From assembly GCA_905221605.1 (NCBI GenBank), contig CAJNDS010002689.1, positions 223,001 through 237,500 on the forward strand: a DNA stretch of 14,500 nt. The letters are read 5' to 3'. Positions within the stretch are counted from its first letter, which is position 1; every line of letters begins with the position of its first letter. This DNA comes from Symbiodinium natans (taxonomy: Eukaryota; Sar; Dinophyceae; Suessiales; Symbiodiniaceae). The notes under the pieces are model-generated. The model had not been told where the DNA came from. It searched no databases and was given only the letters and a program-made list of their open reading frames with translations. The translations under genes and the position numbers were made by a program. Of the stretch, positions 7,888-14,500 are shown piece after piece.

Positions 7888-8130
7888 ACGCTTGCATGCG
7901 TGGGTACGCATGCGTACGTGCACATGCATGCATGTACATGCACGCGATGCATGCGTGCAAGCGCGTGCGCGTGCGCGTGTGCGCACATGAGCGTGCGCGC
8001 ACGCGGGCGCTTGCACGTCCGCAAGTGCGTGCACGCGCACGCGAGTGTGTGCGCATGCACGCGTGCGCACGGGTGCATCCGCACGTGCGTGCCTGGGAGC
8101 GTGCGTGGGCCCGTGCATGTGCGCGTGGGT
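7888..8130. repeat. Alternating purine-pyrimidine GTGCGCAT-type stretch
   Basis: About 240 nt dominated by TGCATGCG, TGCGCGTGCG and CACGCGTGCGCA words, almost strictly alternating purine and pyrimidine. Such sequence can adopt Z-form DNA. It lies inside the large GH3 intron between exons f and g. Confidence 0.8.
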
Positions 8131-8150
8131 GCGTGGGATTGCGTGGGATT

Positions 8151-8197
8151 CCACCCACCCCCACCCACCCCCACCCACCGCCACCCACCCCCACCCA
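8151..8197 (+). repeat. CCCCCACCCA minisatellite (left arm)
   Basis: About five copies of a 10-nt C-rich unit. It is the reverse complement of the G-rich array at 8484-8546, so the two could pair across about 286 nt that contain the CGCAAGCCCA array. Confidence 0.85.
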
Positions 8198-8270
8198 CTA
8201 CAGTATGCGCCCACGCATGCACCCGCCCCCCACGCACGCGCGCACGCGCACTATGCACGCACCCACGCAA

Positions 8271-8483
8271 TGCCATCCCGCGCAATCCCGCGCAAGCCCG
8301 CACAAGCCCACGCAAGCCCACGCAAGCCCACGCAAGCCCACGCAAGCCCACGCAAGCCCACGCAAGCCCACGCAAGCCCACGCAAGCCCACGCAAGCCCA
8401 CGCAAGCCCACGCAAACCCACGCAAGCCCACGCAAGCTCCACGCAAGCCCACGCAAGCCCCACGCAAGCCCACGCAATCCCAC
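8271..8483 (+). repeat. CGCAAGCCCA 10-nt minisatellite
   Basis: About twenty head-to-tail copies. Those from about 8300 to 8410 are nearly perfect; the edges carry CGCAATCCCG and CGCAATCCCA variants and two 1-nt phase shifts near 8436-8461. Because the unit is 10 nt, all three frames stay open on both strands and read as repeats such as SPRKPTQAHA. These are not genes. Confidence 0.9.
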
Positions 8484-8546
8484 GGGGGTGGGTGGGAGTG
8501 GGTGGGGGTGGGTGGGGGTGGGTGGGGTGGGTGGGGTGGGTGGGGG
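8484..8546 (+). repeat. TGGGTGGGGG minisatellite (right arm)
   Basis: Six or so copies of a G-rich 10-nt unit, shortening to 8-nt units at the right end. It is complementary to the array at 8151-8197 and has G-quadruplex potential on the plus strand. Confidence 0.85.
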
Positions 8547-8738
8547 ACAAGCTTTGCGAAACCAGATGGCCACGCCATGAGCATTCACTCCGCATGTTCA
8601 CAACTTATGGAGGCCGAAATAGGCCGAAAGACTGGCTGAATCATGGGACCAGAAAGCTGTGTAAAGCTGTTTGCTTCTCTTGATGTCACGCACCACTCAT
8701 GCACCAGAATGCCTGGTTCTGACCCGCCCACTCTGTGC

Positions 8739-8958
8739 CAACATCGAGAGACAGAGAGCTTCGGTCAGAACCTTCACCTGGAGCGGCTTTTGGGACAACT
8801 GCAGAGGAATATCACACTACAACCGAGCATCCAGCCTGAAAGCGTGCCCACAAAGACGACAGCATAGTCGCTCTGCTTTGCAAGCTCTACTGCTGCCTCG
8901 ACATCCATGCCACAGTTGAAGACAACACTTCCAGAATCTCCCACGGCATCACGAATAC
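8739..8958 (-). CDS. GH3 exons e-f with a 58-nt intron
   Basis: Exon e encodes IRDAVGDSGSVVFNCGMDVE, then AAVELAKQSDYAVVFVGTLS, the central strands of GH3 domain 2. Exon f supplies EGSDRSSLSLD, the family's EG-x-DR-x-x-L motif. They are split by a 58-nt intron (8835-8778) that starts GCTGGA and ends CTCCAG. Joining is in phase 1 and restores Ser-Gly-Glu-Gly. The donor after exon f is either |GCACAG (8739) or |GTTGGC a few bases earlier. The residues usually following, G-N-Q-D/E, were not located. Confidence 0.8.
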
Positions 8959-9104
8959 CTGCAAACATCTCGAGAAACCATGTCCAAGACGACTTTCCAG
9001 CATGGTTGCGCAGGAAAATCTATGTTCTGAAGATATGCGCATGAACGCACACAACTGAGTTTCAACATTTCAGCCTTGGAGTGGTGTGGAAACGAAGGAG
9101 GGCT

Positions 9105-9130
9105 CCACGCTGCCAGAACCTCCAGCGTGG
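9105..9130. repeat. Perfect 8-bp inverted repeat
   Basis: CCACGCTG at 9105-9112 and CAGCGTGG at 9123-9130 can form an 8-bp GC-rich stem with a 10-nt loop. It lies in the GH3 intron between exons d and e. No sign of a terminator or RNA gene. Confidence 0.6.
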
Positions 9131-9379
9131 TATATGGCTTTCCTCGGACTCAGAAAGCAATTCCTTTAAACACTTTGCCAGAGTTCGAACATGCAACGCG
9201 GTTAGGACAAGATTGTAAGGAACTTGTATGAGCTTGATCATTGGTGTCGAAAGTTAAACAGAACGGCAACCGAAGCCTTGGGCCTCCGGTCTTCTTTTGA
9301 AGAGGAAGGCCCCATACAAGGTTGGAATCAAGACATAAAACGCATGGCAGAATCACGCAAAGATCGAGGCTAAGCTCAC

Positions 9380-10206
9380 AAGAAGGCTCTAAAGGCGAAA
9401 GTTGGCTGCAAAAAGCAGAACGCCGACCACCTCCAGGCCCCGGCAACAAAACGCAACAAAAGATCCCGGAGAGTTGCTTTATGTTTAGGCTTCGGGTTAT
9501 GCTGATGTATCTGGAAGCAGATGAGGGGGTTGCGGCCTTGAAATCAAGCAATGTGGCCTTTTCTCCATGCTCTGTTAATTTTGTCGCATCTCCCTGCCCC
9601 GCGCGGCATCTGCAATAAAGCAAAGAACTCTTGCGTCCATGAATCGAGTCTGCCAGGCCGATCACTGCAACGTTTTTGCCGCGAGCTAAAGGCAACAGGC
9701 CTGCGCAGATAAAAACATGCTGCCATACCTTGGACAGTGTCCCGAAATTGGGCGTTATTCAAGTCTTCAAGTGGCTCATTGACCTACTGAATGACTGCTG
9801 GCCTTCGTTTCTCAAAAGCACGGTGCCCTTGGACGAAAGGCTGCGGGCAGAAGCAACAGAAGCGGATGTGGTCACCTCAGGAGCCACAAACCTTATGAAG
9901 GAAGCGAACCAACAAAGAATCGGCTGGAAATTTTGACACAAGTCTGAGCAGCATTTTTCAAACGCTTGCTCCAGTCCCACGTGCTGAGGGGTTCGTCCAT
10001 GACCTGAGCGCGCGATGCACTGAATTTCCAAAGCCTTTACCTGCGCTACATGAAGCATCAAGTCAATCTCATCTGAGGTACGCCCACCTGAAACATGGAT
10101 TGTAGAATCCGTCGAACAGCATCATCTACTTGATCCTCCTGCGCAAACTGATGGTTTGGTTGTTTCAGTGCTTTTGTGATCTGCGGGTTCCACCAATCGA
10201 TAGCAG
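9380..10206 (-). CDS. GH3 exons a-d: barrel/domain 2 junction
   Basis: Exon a (119 nt) encodes IDWWNPQITKALKQPN, then EDQVDDAVRRILQSMFQ, the helix that ends domain 1 in GH3 (an aVRRIL-type motif). It ends in phase 0 at CAG|GTGGGC. Exon b (73 nt) encodes VASARSLSSKGTVLLRNE and ends in phase 1 at G|GCCAGC. Exon c supplies LLPLARGKNVAVIGL, the first strand of domain 2, with a probable GC donor at CTG|GCAGAC. Exon d is the least certain: PGPGGGRRSAF and QLSPLEPS fit the GGGSG...SPLE stretch of the family, with donor T|GTGAGC. Upstream of exon a I see a low-complexity G/C-rich stretch and no further GH3 motif. Confidence 0.7.
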
Positions 10207-10590
10207 CTTGAATGGTCTAAACGTCTCAGTCTCTGTCATTAACTTAACAAAACAGACACAGGGTTCAAAGCAAGAGCACCACATTTTGTGCCACGCGCTC
10301 CTCATGGATGGCACAGATGGCATCTGCGAATTTATCAACCCCAGCCCCATTCCCCAAAGGGCACCTACCCCAACACCGTCACCCCAAAGCATTGTTGTGA
10401 TGAGGGCCACTACCCACACACTGCCCCCTCGAGTGGGGTTGTGTTTGTCCCCAACCCCACCCCAACACTCAACCCTTACTCCACCCAACAGGTGGAGCAG
10501 GGGCAGGGAGTTGGGGTGGGGGCTACTAGCCTGACGCCACGGCTTGCTTGGGCTCCCGGCGCTACATTGGCTTCTGGAGGGCTTCAACAA
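10207..10590. other. Unassigned stretch upstream of GH3 exon a
   Basis: The middle (about 10330-10520) is low-complexity CCCCAAC and GGGGTTG-type sequence. The minus strand at about 10340-10270 reads DKFADAICAIHEERV in one frame, which I could not match to GH3. Nothing with the GH3 nucleophile motif (SDW-type) was found on this strand. Confidence 0.4.
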
Positions 10591-10596
10591 GATCGA

Positions 10597-10635
10597 CGAC
10601 AACAACAACAACAACATTTCATTTCATTTCATTTC
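10597..10635 (+). repeat. (CAA)n followed by (ATTTC)4 microsatellite
   Basis: About six CAA/ACA triplets run directly into four perfect ATTTC units at 10616-10635. Confidence 0.85.
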
Positions 10636-10943
10636 GGACGCATGTGCGGGTTATGTCCCACACCTTGGCGGGCATCGAGGGTGAAAATTGAGTGACCTAT
10701 TCGTTCGGGACCTGATCAGTCCGATGTCCTACCTTCTTCAAGCAATGTGGGTTGCGCTTCTGTACACGTCTCTGCGAGATTGGTCTTCAACCTCAGCAGG
10801 CAGGCTGGCAGGCAGGCCTAGTCTGAAAGTATCGGCCATGCAGGCTGGCACTTGTCCATAAAGAGGCATTGAGGCTTTTCTTCTGCAGTGCGAGCAATTG
10901 TCTGGAGACTGGATCGAATCCTTTGTCAGGACGGTTCAGGCGC
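10636..10943. other. Unassigned spacer between array and GH3 gene
   Basis: Mixed composition. A short GGCAGGCA-rich stretch lies near 10796-10818. No exon or RNA was recognised. Confidence 0.4.
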
Positions 10944-10967
10944 TTAGGGATAATGGTTCAGCTTGCT

Positions 10968-10985
10968 GGAGGCGACCTCACTCGC
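10968..10985 (-). repeat. Spacer-boundary direct repeat R5
   Basis: Minus strand reads GCGAGTGAGGTCGCCTCC. The TGA that ends copy 1 lies inside it. No partner repeat was found further downstream, so this is the last boundary of the array. Confidence 0.75.
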
Positions 10986-12251
10986 ATACTGGAACCAGGC
11001 TGATGGTACGATATGGGGAAGCCAGAATGGCTGCTTCTCGAGCCCGAAGAAGGGACTGGACCTGTTTGCGATGAAAGGAAGCAAGCATCTTATAAACAAT
11101 TGCGTACGGCTTGTACTCCTCATAGACGTCGTCATACAATGGGCTGATGATTTGGTAGAAGCGAAGAGCCATGCTGTTCTGGAAGTCTTGAGAGTGATCC
11201 TCCGGGTTGGGAGGTCTAGCGCTGGCTCGGAACGCAGAATTGACCTGCTTGAGCAAGGCTTCCTCAAAGAGCTCCAGGAGTCCGTGATCATGGATCGAAC
11301 CCAGGCAATTTCTTCTGCATGGATTTCTCGAAGTAGCCACTTCCGATACGTGACTAGATCCTCTCGGATTTGGTCCTGGTAGTTCGGAAGATGAGGCAAC
11401 AGAGCCAGGAGACGTTGATCGTAGGACAGAGCGTTGAGGTGACGGTCTTGATGTTGAAAGCGCCATCCGTTCTTCACTGACGATGCCCCTTCTGAGGTTG
11501 AGGAAGACACTTTGAGAAGCTGCTGTACCCGGTATACTGTGGAGGCTCTCTTGAGCGCCTGCAAGTCGAAGTAGTGAAGGTCCAGTTGCTTGTCATCGTG
11601 TAGATGGAGATTGGAGGGGAAGTAGTCCAAGCCTTGTCCCGGAGCGTGCGATGGCTGTGACTGCTCAATGCCCGAGAGGAGGCGTGGCGTTGACGATCGC
11701 ATCAGAAGGTGAAGATGTGACAAGGTGTTGGCTATCATAAAGTGCACCTCCCCCTGGCCAAAGTGGCGCGTCAGGTACGTCCAGATGCGCTGGATGGTGG
11801 GTTCTGCATCTTCTAGCTGAAATGAGTTCTGGCCAGGACCATCGTTCGTGTAGTCCCGAATCGCCTGAGAGATGAATAGGAGCTGGCGCTTCTGATGGTA
11901 CGTCAGAGTGTCGGCACGAGGTTCAGTCAGCATCATCTCGTCATGCTTTCGTTTTGCTGCCAGCTTTCGGGGCAGAGTTTTAGGAAGGTAGAGCCGCAAT
12001 TCTCCCATATGCCAGTGAACCTTCTCCGTGAGCAGCTTCATAAAGCTGCAAGCGCGCGAAGCTATCCGTATCTGACGGTCCGAGTGTTGGATCGCCTCCT
12101 CCGCAGAGGTGCGTGAGGATGCCAGGCCCAGATTGCTTGCTGTGGCGGCGCCGGATTGAGATGTAGAGTATACTGGCAACGGCATGAAGAGAGATTCGAG
12201 GAGTACCTCCATTGCTTGTTCGCGGCTGAGGACGGGGTGAAGATCTGCCAT
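10978..12251 (-). pseudogene. Tandem family copy 1 (3'-most), frameshifted
   Basis: Family not recognised. The first 317 or so codons from ATG at 12251 are open and similar to the 412-residue neighbour: LSREQAMEVLLESL near the start, AAKRKHDEM, YTNDG, YFPSNLHLHD, QLDL, LKRAS, and HLPNYQDQIRED. At about 11299 a 22-nt deletion, measured against the third copy (14383-14310), throws translation out of frame. The family C-terminus (LFEEALLKQVN, MALRFYQIISPLYDDVYEEY) resumes in another frame and ends at the TGA at 10978. The frame is also open upstream to 12476, but that part lies in the intergenic spacer, so I take 12251 as the start; it fits the neighbour's N-terminus. Mostly helical by composition; no signal peptide or membrane segment. 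Unless the deletion is an assembly error, this copy is dead or makes a shortened protein. Confidence 0.75.
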
Positions 12252-12279
12252 GATGTTTGGCAGGGTTGAAGTTCGCCCA

Positions 12280-12296
12280 GGAGGAGACCTCACTCG
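12280..12296 (-). repeat. Spacer-boundary direct repeat R4
   Basis: Minus strand reads CGAGTGAGGTCTCCTCC, ending 28 nt before the ATG of copy 1. It shares with R2 the TCTCC ending, whereas the repeats after the first two stop codons have CCCC. Confidence 0.8.
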
Positions 12297-12410
12297 TGCA
12301 GAACCTGAGAGCAAAAACTTTGCGAGGAGAGCTGTGCTTAGTGAGACCAGGTGCAGCAAGATCGGAGCTCCAAGCTTTTTCCGCAATTTGGGAAGATAGT
12401 GCAGTGAACA

Positions 12411-12427
12411 GGAGGGGACCTCTCTCG
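12411..12427 (-). repeat. Spacer-boundary direct repeat R3
   Basis: Minus strand reads CGAGAGAGGTCCCCTCC, about 29 nt after the stop of copy 2. With R4 it bounds a 131-nt GT-AG interval (12419-12289). Confidence 0.8.
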
Positions 12428-12456
12428 TTGGGATGCTATGGTGCACGGACGATGGG

Positions 12457-13695
12457 CTAGCCACGAATTTTATCATTAAGCATCTGCTTCAGATGTCGAC
12501 GGCGTCGAACGAGGAGCAGAGTCAGCGCCACAGCAAAGTTCTTGTAGTCGTCAAAGACCTGGTCGTGGAGCGGGGACATAATAGTGATGACTCCTTGTGC
12601 CTGCTCAAGATCCCCTTGGTCCCCACCGTATCTGTGACGTATTTGTTGCCAGAGACTGTCAGCAAAGTAGCGATGGAGAGTGTCTCTAGGTAGAAGCTGA
12701 CCCACTACCAGGTTGCGCACCCACAAAAAGTCTTCCTCTGTCAGAGGAGTGGACAGCCAGAGGCGGTACATTGTCAGGATTTCTCGGAGTGTCTCCTGAT
12801 AGTGCGGAATCATTGGAGCCAATTTGGAGCGGTATTCCTCGTAGTCAAGCTTGGAGAGATCGCGGTCTTGTTCGAGGAATTCCCAGCTTTCTCGAATCTG
12901 TTCGCTGGCTGACGTAGGTGTGGAGGCAGTAATAGTCCGCAGTTGTTGCAGTAGGCGCAACTGGAGCGATGCTCTTTTGAGCGTTCTGAAGTCGTATGCT
13001 TCAAGGTCAAGCTGATGAGCGTCGTGCAGCCGGAGGTCTGAGGGGAAGTACTTCTTGCCTTGCCAGTTCTCCTCTGTCGTTTGGGGATGCAACTGGAGAA
13101 GGTTCCGTTGATGTGCTGGAGTAAATTCAGATTGCAGTAGTACCTTGGCTTGCTCCAGAGTTCGGAGCAGAATGGCATTCAGCTCTGACTGCGAGAACCT
13201 CCTGATGAGATAATGCCAGGTTAGTGCGCTAGCTTGATTGGCATCGAACGTACTAAAGGACGGTGAGCCTTCTCCGTCATTTGTGTAGTTTCGGATCATG
13301 AGTGAGAGGTATATGATTTGCTGGCGCTGGAGAGACCCCATGTATGGGGGCAGCTGCGCTGAAGGCAGCTCATCATCGATGTGCTTGCGCTTGCCTGCCA
13401 AGGTACGTGGCCAGGCTTCAAGGGGCAAATCAGTATGCCTTCCCTCGCGCCAGGCCAGGTGCCTATCCAAATGGCATATGAAGCTGCAGAGCCGTGATGC
13501 CACTCTCATGCTTCGTTCTGCCATAGGTTCAAGTTCTTCTGTAGTGAAGGTGAGCCTCCTCGGGGCGAGGTGGGTATTTGCGGAGGTCGATGTGGCCATC
13601 TGCTCATGGATGCCGCCAGGTAAGTAAATGGTAGTTGGCACGTGAAGCGACTCCATGAGAATTTCGAGCAGAACCTCGCGAGATAGTGACGGCAT
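12457..13695 (-). CDS. Tandem family copy 2, intact, unknown function
   Basis: Single exon, 412 residues, ATG at 13695 and TAG at 12459-12457. I do not recognise the family. Start choice rests on the shared N-terminus with copy 1 (SREVLLEILMESL against SREQAMEVLLESL) and on an in-frame TGA 30 nt upstream. Landmarks shared with copy 1: KRKH (residues 102-105), YTNDG (137-141), YFPSDLRLHD (216-225) and LKRAS (239-243). The chain is rich in Leu, Arg, Glu and Gln, looks almost wholly helical, and has no Cys/His cluster, nucleotide-binding loop, signal peptide or membrane helix that I can see. KRKH could be part of a nuclear signal, which is speculation. The last 60 residues, ending LLLVRRRRHLKQMLNDKI, diverge most from the other copies. 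Being intronless beside an intron-rich gene suggests retroposition or the compact tandem genes of dinoflagellates. Confidence 0.8.
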   Translation of the reverse strand: MPSLSREVLLEILMESLHVPTTIYLPGGIHEQMATSTSANTHLAPRRLTFTTEELEPMAERSMRVASRLCSFICHLDRHLAWREGRHTDLPLEAWPRTLAGKRKHIDDELPSAQLPPYMGSLQRQQIIYLSLMIRNYTNDGEGSPSFSTFDANQASALTWHYLIRRFSQSELNAILLRTLEQAKVLLQSEFTPAHQRNLLQLHPQTTEENWQGKKYFPSDLRLHDAHQLDLEAYDFRTLKRASLQLRLLQQLRTITASTPTSASEQIRESWEFLEQDRDLSKLDYEEYRSKLAPMIPHYQETLREILTMYRLWLSTPLTEEDFLWVRNLVVGQLLPRDTLHRYFADSLWQQIRHRYGGDQGDLEQAQGVITIMSPLHDQVFDDYKNFAVALTLLLVRRRRHLKQMLNDKIRG

Positions 13696-13712
13696 GGCTG
13701 GGTTGTTGACCG

Positions 13713-13729
13713 GGAGGAGACCTCACGTG
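13713..13729 (-). repeat. Spacer-boundary direct repeat R2
   Basis: Minus strand reads CACGTGAGGTCTCCTCC, ending 17 nt before the ATG of copy 2. The AG within it could be a cis- or spliced-leader trans-splice acceptor, giving a short 5' leader of about 26 nt. Confidence 0.8.
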
Positions 13730-14022
13730 GTCAGTTTGTGTAAGGTAGGCTGAGCCCGGCTGTGGTAAGCATCGATCAAAGCAGAAAGCTGCAAACTTTA
13801 ATGTTTGAGCATTTAAACCAGGCAGAGCTGAGGCGTTGGCACTGCATCATGTTTCAACTCTATCTGCAGGAAAACCTCAATGTCGCAGATTGCTGCGAAG
13901 AAAGGGCTGTGCTGCAGTTAGAGAGGCAGGAGACTTTTCCACTGCTTATGACTGGGCGTGCAAGAGGCAGGTTTTGTCCCTTGTTGGACAGAGACGTTGC
14001 TAACCCGATGCTCTGCGTTGCA
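13730..14022. other. Spacer between copies 3 and 2
   Basis: About 293 nt bounded by R1 and R2. No gene assigned; open frames of 60 to 98 codons cross it without recognisable motifs. It is not similar by eye to the 114-nt spacer between R3 and R4 (12297-12410) apart from the bounding repeats. Confidence 0.6.
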
Positions 14023-14040
14023 GGAGGGGACCTCACTCGC
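14023..14040 (-). repeat. Spacer-boundary direct repeat R1
   Basis: Minus strand reads GCGAGTGAGGTCCCCTCC, about 15 nt after the stop of copy 3. Matches R2-R5. The AG|GTC core could be a GT donor, so R1 to R2 would be a 310-nt GT-AG interval (14031-13722). Confidence 0.8.
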
Positions 14041-14054
14041 AAACTGCTGGCAGG

Positions 14055-14500
14055 CTAGGGCGCGAAAAGGCGAAGCAAGGACTGCTGCCTCTCGAGCGAC
14101 AAAGTACGAAGAAGTGACCGAACTCGACGGCGGTTCAGGGGAGTGAGCATCTTATAGACGATCGCAAACGGTTTGTACTCCTCGTAGACGTCATCATGTA
14201 GAGGATTTATGATTTGGTAGAAGCGAAGAGCCATGCTGTTTTGGAAGTCCGGAGTGGAATCAACGGGATTAGGAGAATCAGCACAGGCCTGGAGTGTATG
14301 GTTGACCTGCTTGAGGAGAGCTTGTTCGAAGAGTTCCCGGAGTTCACCTCTCGAGATTGCTGACTCTAAGAGTGCAGCGCGGGTCCAGGCTGTCTCCTCT
14401 TCAGTGATTTCACGTAGGAGCCATTGCCTGTACATCACCAGATTCTCTCGGATTTGGTCCTGGTAGTCCGGGAGGTGAGGCAGCAAGGCCTGGAGATGCT
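14055..14500 (-). CDS. Tandem family copy 3, 5' end beyond window
   Basis: C-terminal 148 or so residues of a third paralogue, open to the window edge; the N-terminal two thirds lie beyond. It is closer to copy 1 than to copy 2: LLPHLPDYQDQIRENL, WLLREITEEETAW, LFEQALLKQVNHTLQAC, FQNSMALRFYQIINPLHDDV and YEEYKPFAIVYKML each have a near match in copy 1. It keeps the 22 nt that copy 1 lacks. Near its end it has 8 nt more than copy 1 (about 14097-14112), so its last 16 codons (ending LLRLFAP) are in a different frame from copy 1's. Read in copy 1's frame, its DNA would give AREAAVLASPF against AREAAILASPY. The present C-terminus is therefore probably a frameshifted one. Function unknown. Confidence 0.75.
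   Translation of the reverse strand, partial: HLQALLPHLPDYQDQIRENLVMYRQWLLREITEEETAWTRAALLESAISRGELRELFEQALLKQVNHTLQACADSPNPVDSTPDFQNSMALRFYQIINPLHDDVYEEYKPFAIVYKMLTPLNRRRVRSLLRTLSLERQQSLLRLFAP

Larger units (their letters stand above)
6346..10206 (-). pseudogene. GH3 beta-glucosidase-type gene, intron-rich, incomplete
   Basis: Exons (5' to 3'): a 10206-10088, b 9875-9803, c 9700-9654, d about 9445-9380, e 8958-8836, f 8777-8739, g about 7849-7794, h 7682-7626, i 7523-7415, j 7200-7112, k 7019-6962, l 6864-6817, m 6631-6579, n 6533-6476, o 6374-6346. Most neighbouring exons join in phase and give GH3 signatures in the expected order: a helix before domain 2, [87 protein letters not shown], then an FnIII-like domain. 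GH3 enzymes remove terminal beta-linked glucose or xylose from oligosaccharides. Introns start GC or GT and end AG|G. The N-terminal barrel with the nucleophile Asp and the last 50 or so residues were not found. It is filed as a pseudogene because it is incomplete; a functional gene with exons I missed remains possible. Confidence 0.8.

Noticed and set aside
8271-8483. CRISPR-like array
   Set aside because: Units are 10 nt and contiguous, with no spacers. It is a minisatellite in a eukaryotic intron.
7741-8639. Overlapping open frames of 116-252 codons on both strands
   Set aside because: They follow 10-nt minisatellites and alternating GC-rich sequence. A 10-nt period keeps all frames open. 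The region is intron, apart from GH3 exon g at 7794-7849.
12252-12476. N-terminal extension of array copy 1 to an earlier ATG at 12476
   Set aside because: This part lies in the intergenic spacer and overlaps the end of copy 2. The neighbour's N-terminus lines up with the ATG at 12251.
12289-14031. The array as one long polyprotein joined by splicing of R1-R2 and R3-R4
   Set aside because: Stop codons of copies 3 and 2 come before the putative donors, and the frames after joining do not run into the next copy's frame.
1-14500. tRNA, rRNA, riboswitch, bacterial promoter or terminator
   Set aside because: None seen by eye. The gene structure is eukaryotic, so bacterial signals are not expected. 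A spliced-leader relict was also looked for and not found.

Overview
The window looks like nuclear DNA from a dinoflagellate, most likely a symbiodiniacean or close relative. Three things support this. (1) A broken glycoside hydrolase family 3 (GH3) gene has introns that begin GC or GT, and every acceptor I could place is followed by G (AG|G), which is a dinoflagellate habit. (2) TTTAGGG-type repeats are abundant. (3) The left end carries a Gag fragment of the Ty1/copia type that is common in dinoflagellate genomes. All convincing genes lie on the minus strand, which fits unidirectional gene clusters. Nothing indicates a bacterium, organelle or virus.

Layout: 1-1183 holds a decayed retrotransposon Gag, split by a 10-nt duplication. 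1385-2665 is simple sequence: homopolymers, a TTTAGGG array, graded variant arrays, a nearly pure G tract of about 250 nt, then CATA and CATACA microsatellites. 2666-3340 and 3430-3760 hold nothing I recognise. 3771-4832 has two degenerate CCCTAAA blocks, each ending in the same roughly 95-nt unit, about 772 nt apart. 5150-5775, with outlying copies near 3340 and 6080, is a degenerate G/C-tract-associated repeat family. 5790-5990 is AT-rich and empty.

10206-6346 (minus) is an intron-rich GH3 beta-glucosidase-type gene. I could place fifteen exons from phase and family motifs; reading order runs from about 10.2 kb down to 6.35 kb. One intron of about 0.9 kb is packed with minisatellites. The exons for the N-terminal catalytic barrel and for the very C-terminus were not found, so the gene is truncated, interrupted or extends in a way I cannot see.

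14500-10978 (minus) is a head-to-tail array of three intronless paralogues of a helical protein family I do not recognise. The middle copy (13695-12457) is intact at 412 residues. The downstream copy is broken by a 22-nt deletion, and the upstream copy, cut by the window edge, has an 8-nt frameshifting difference near its end. Both spacers, and the 3' end of the last copy, carry the same roughly 17-nt direct repeat with a GAG|GTC core. The array is the most likely place for undescribed biology. I cannot assign it a function.
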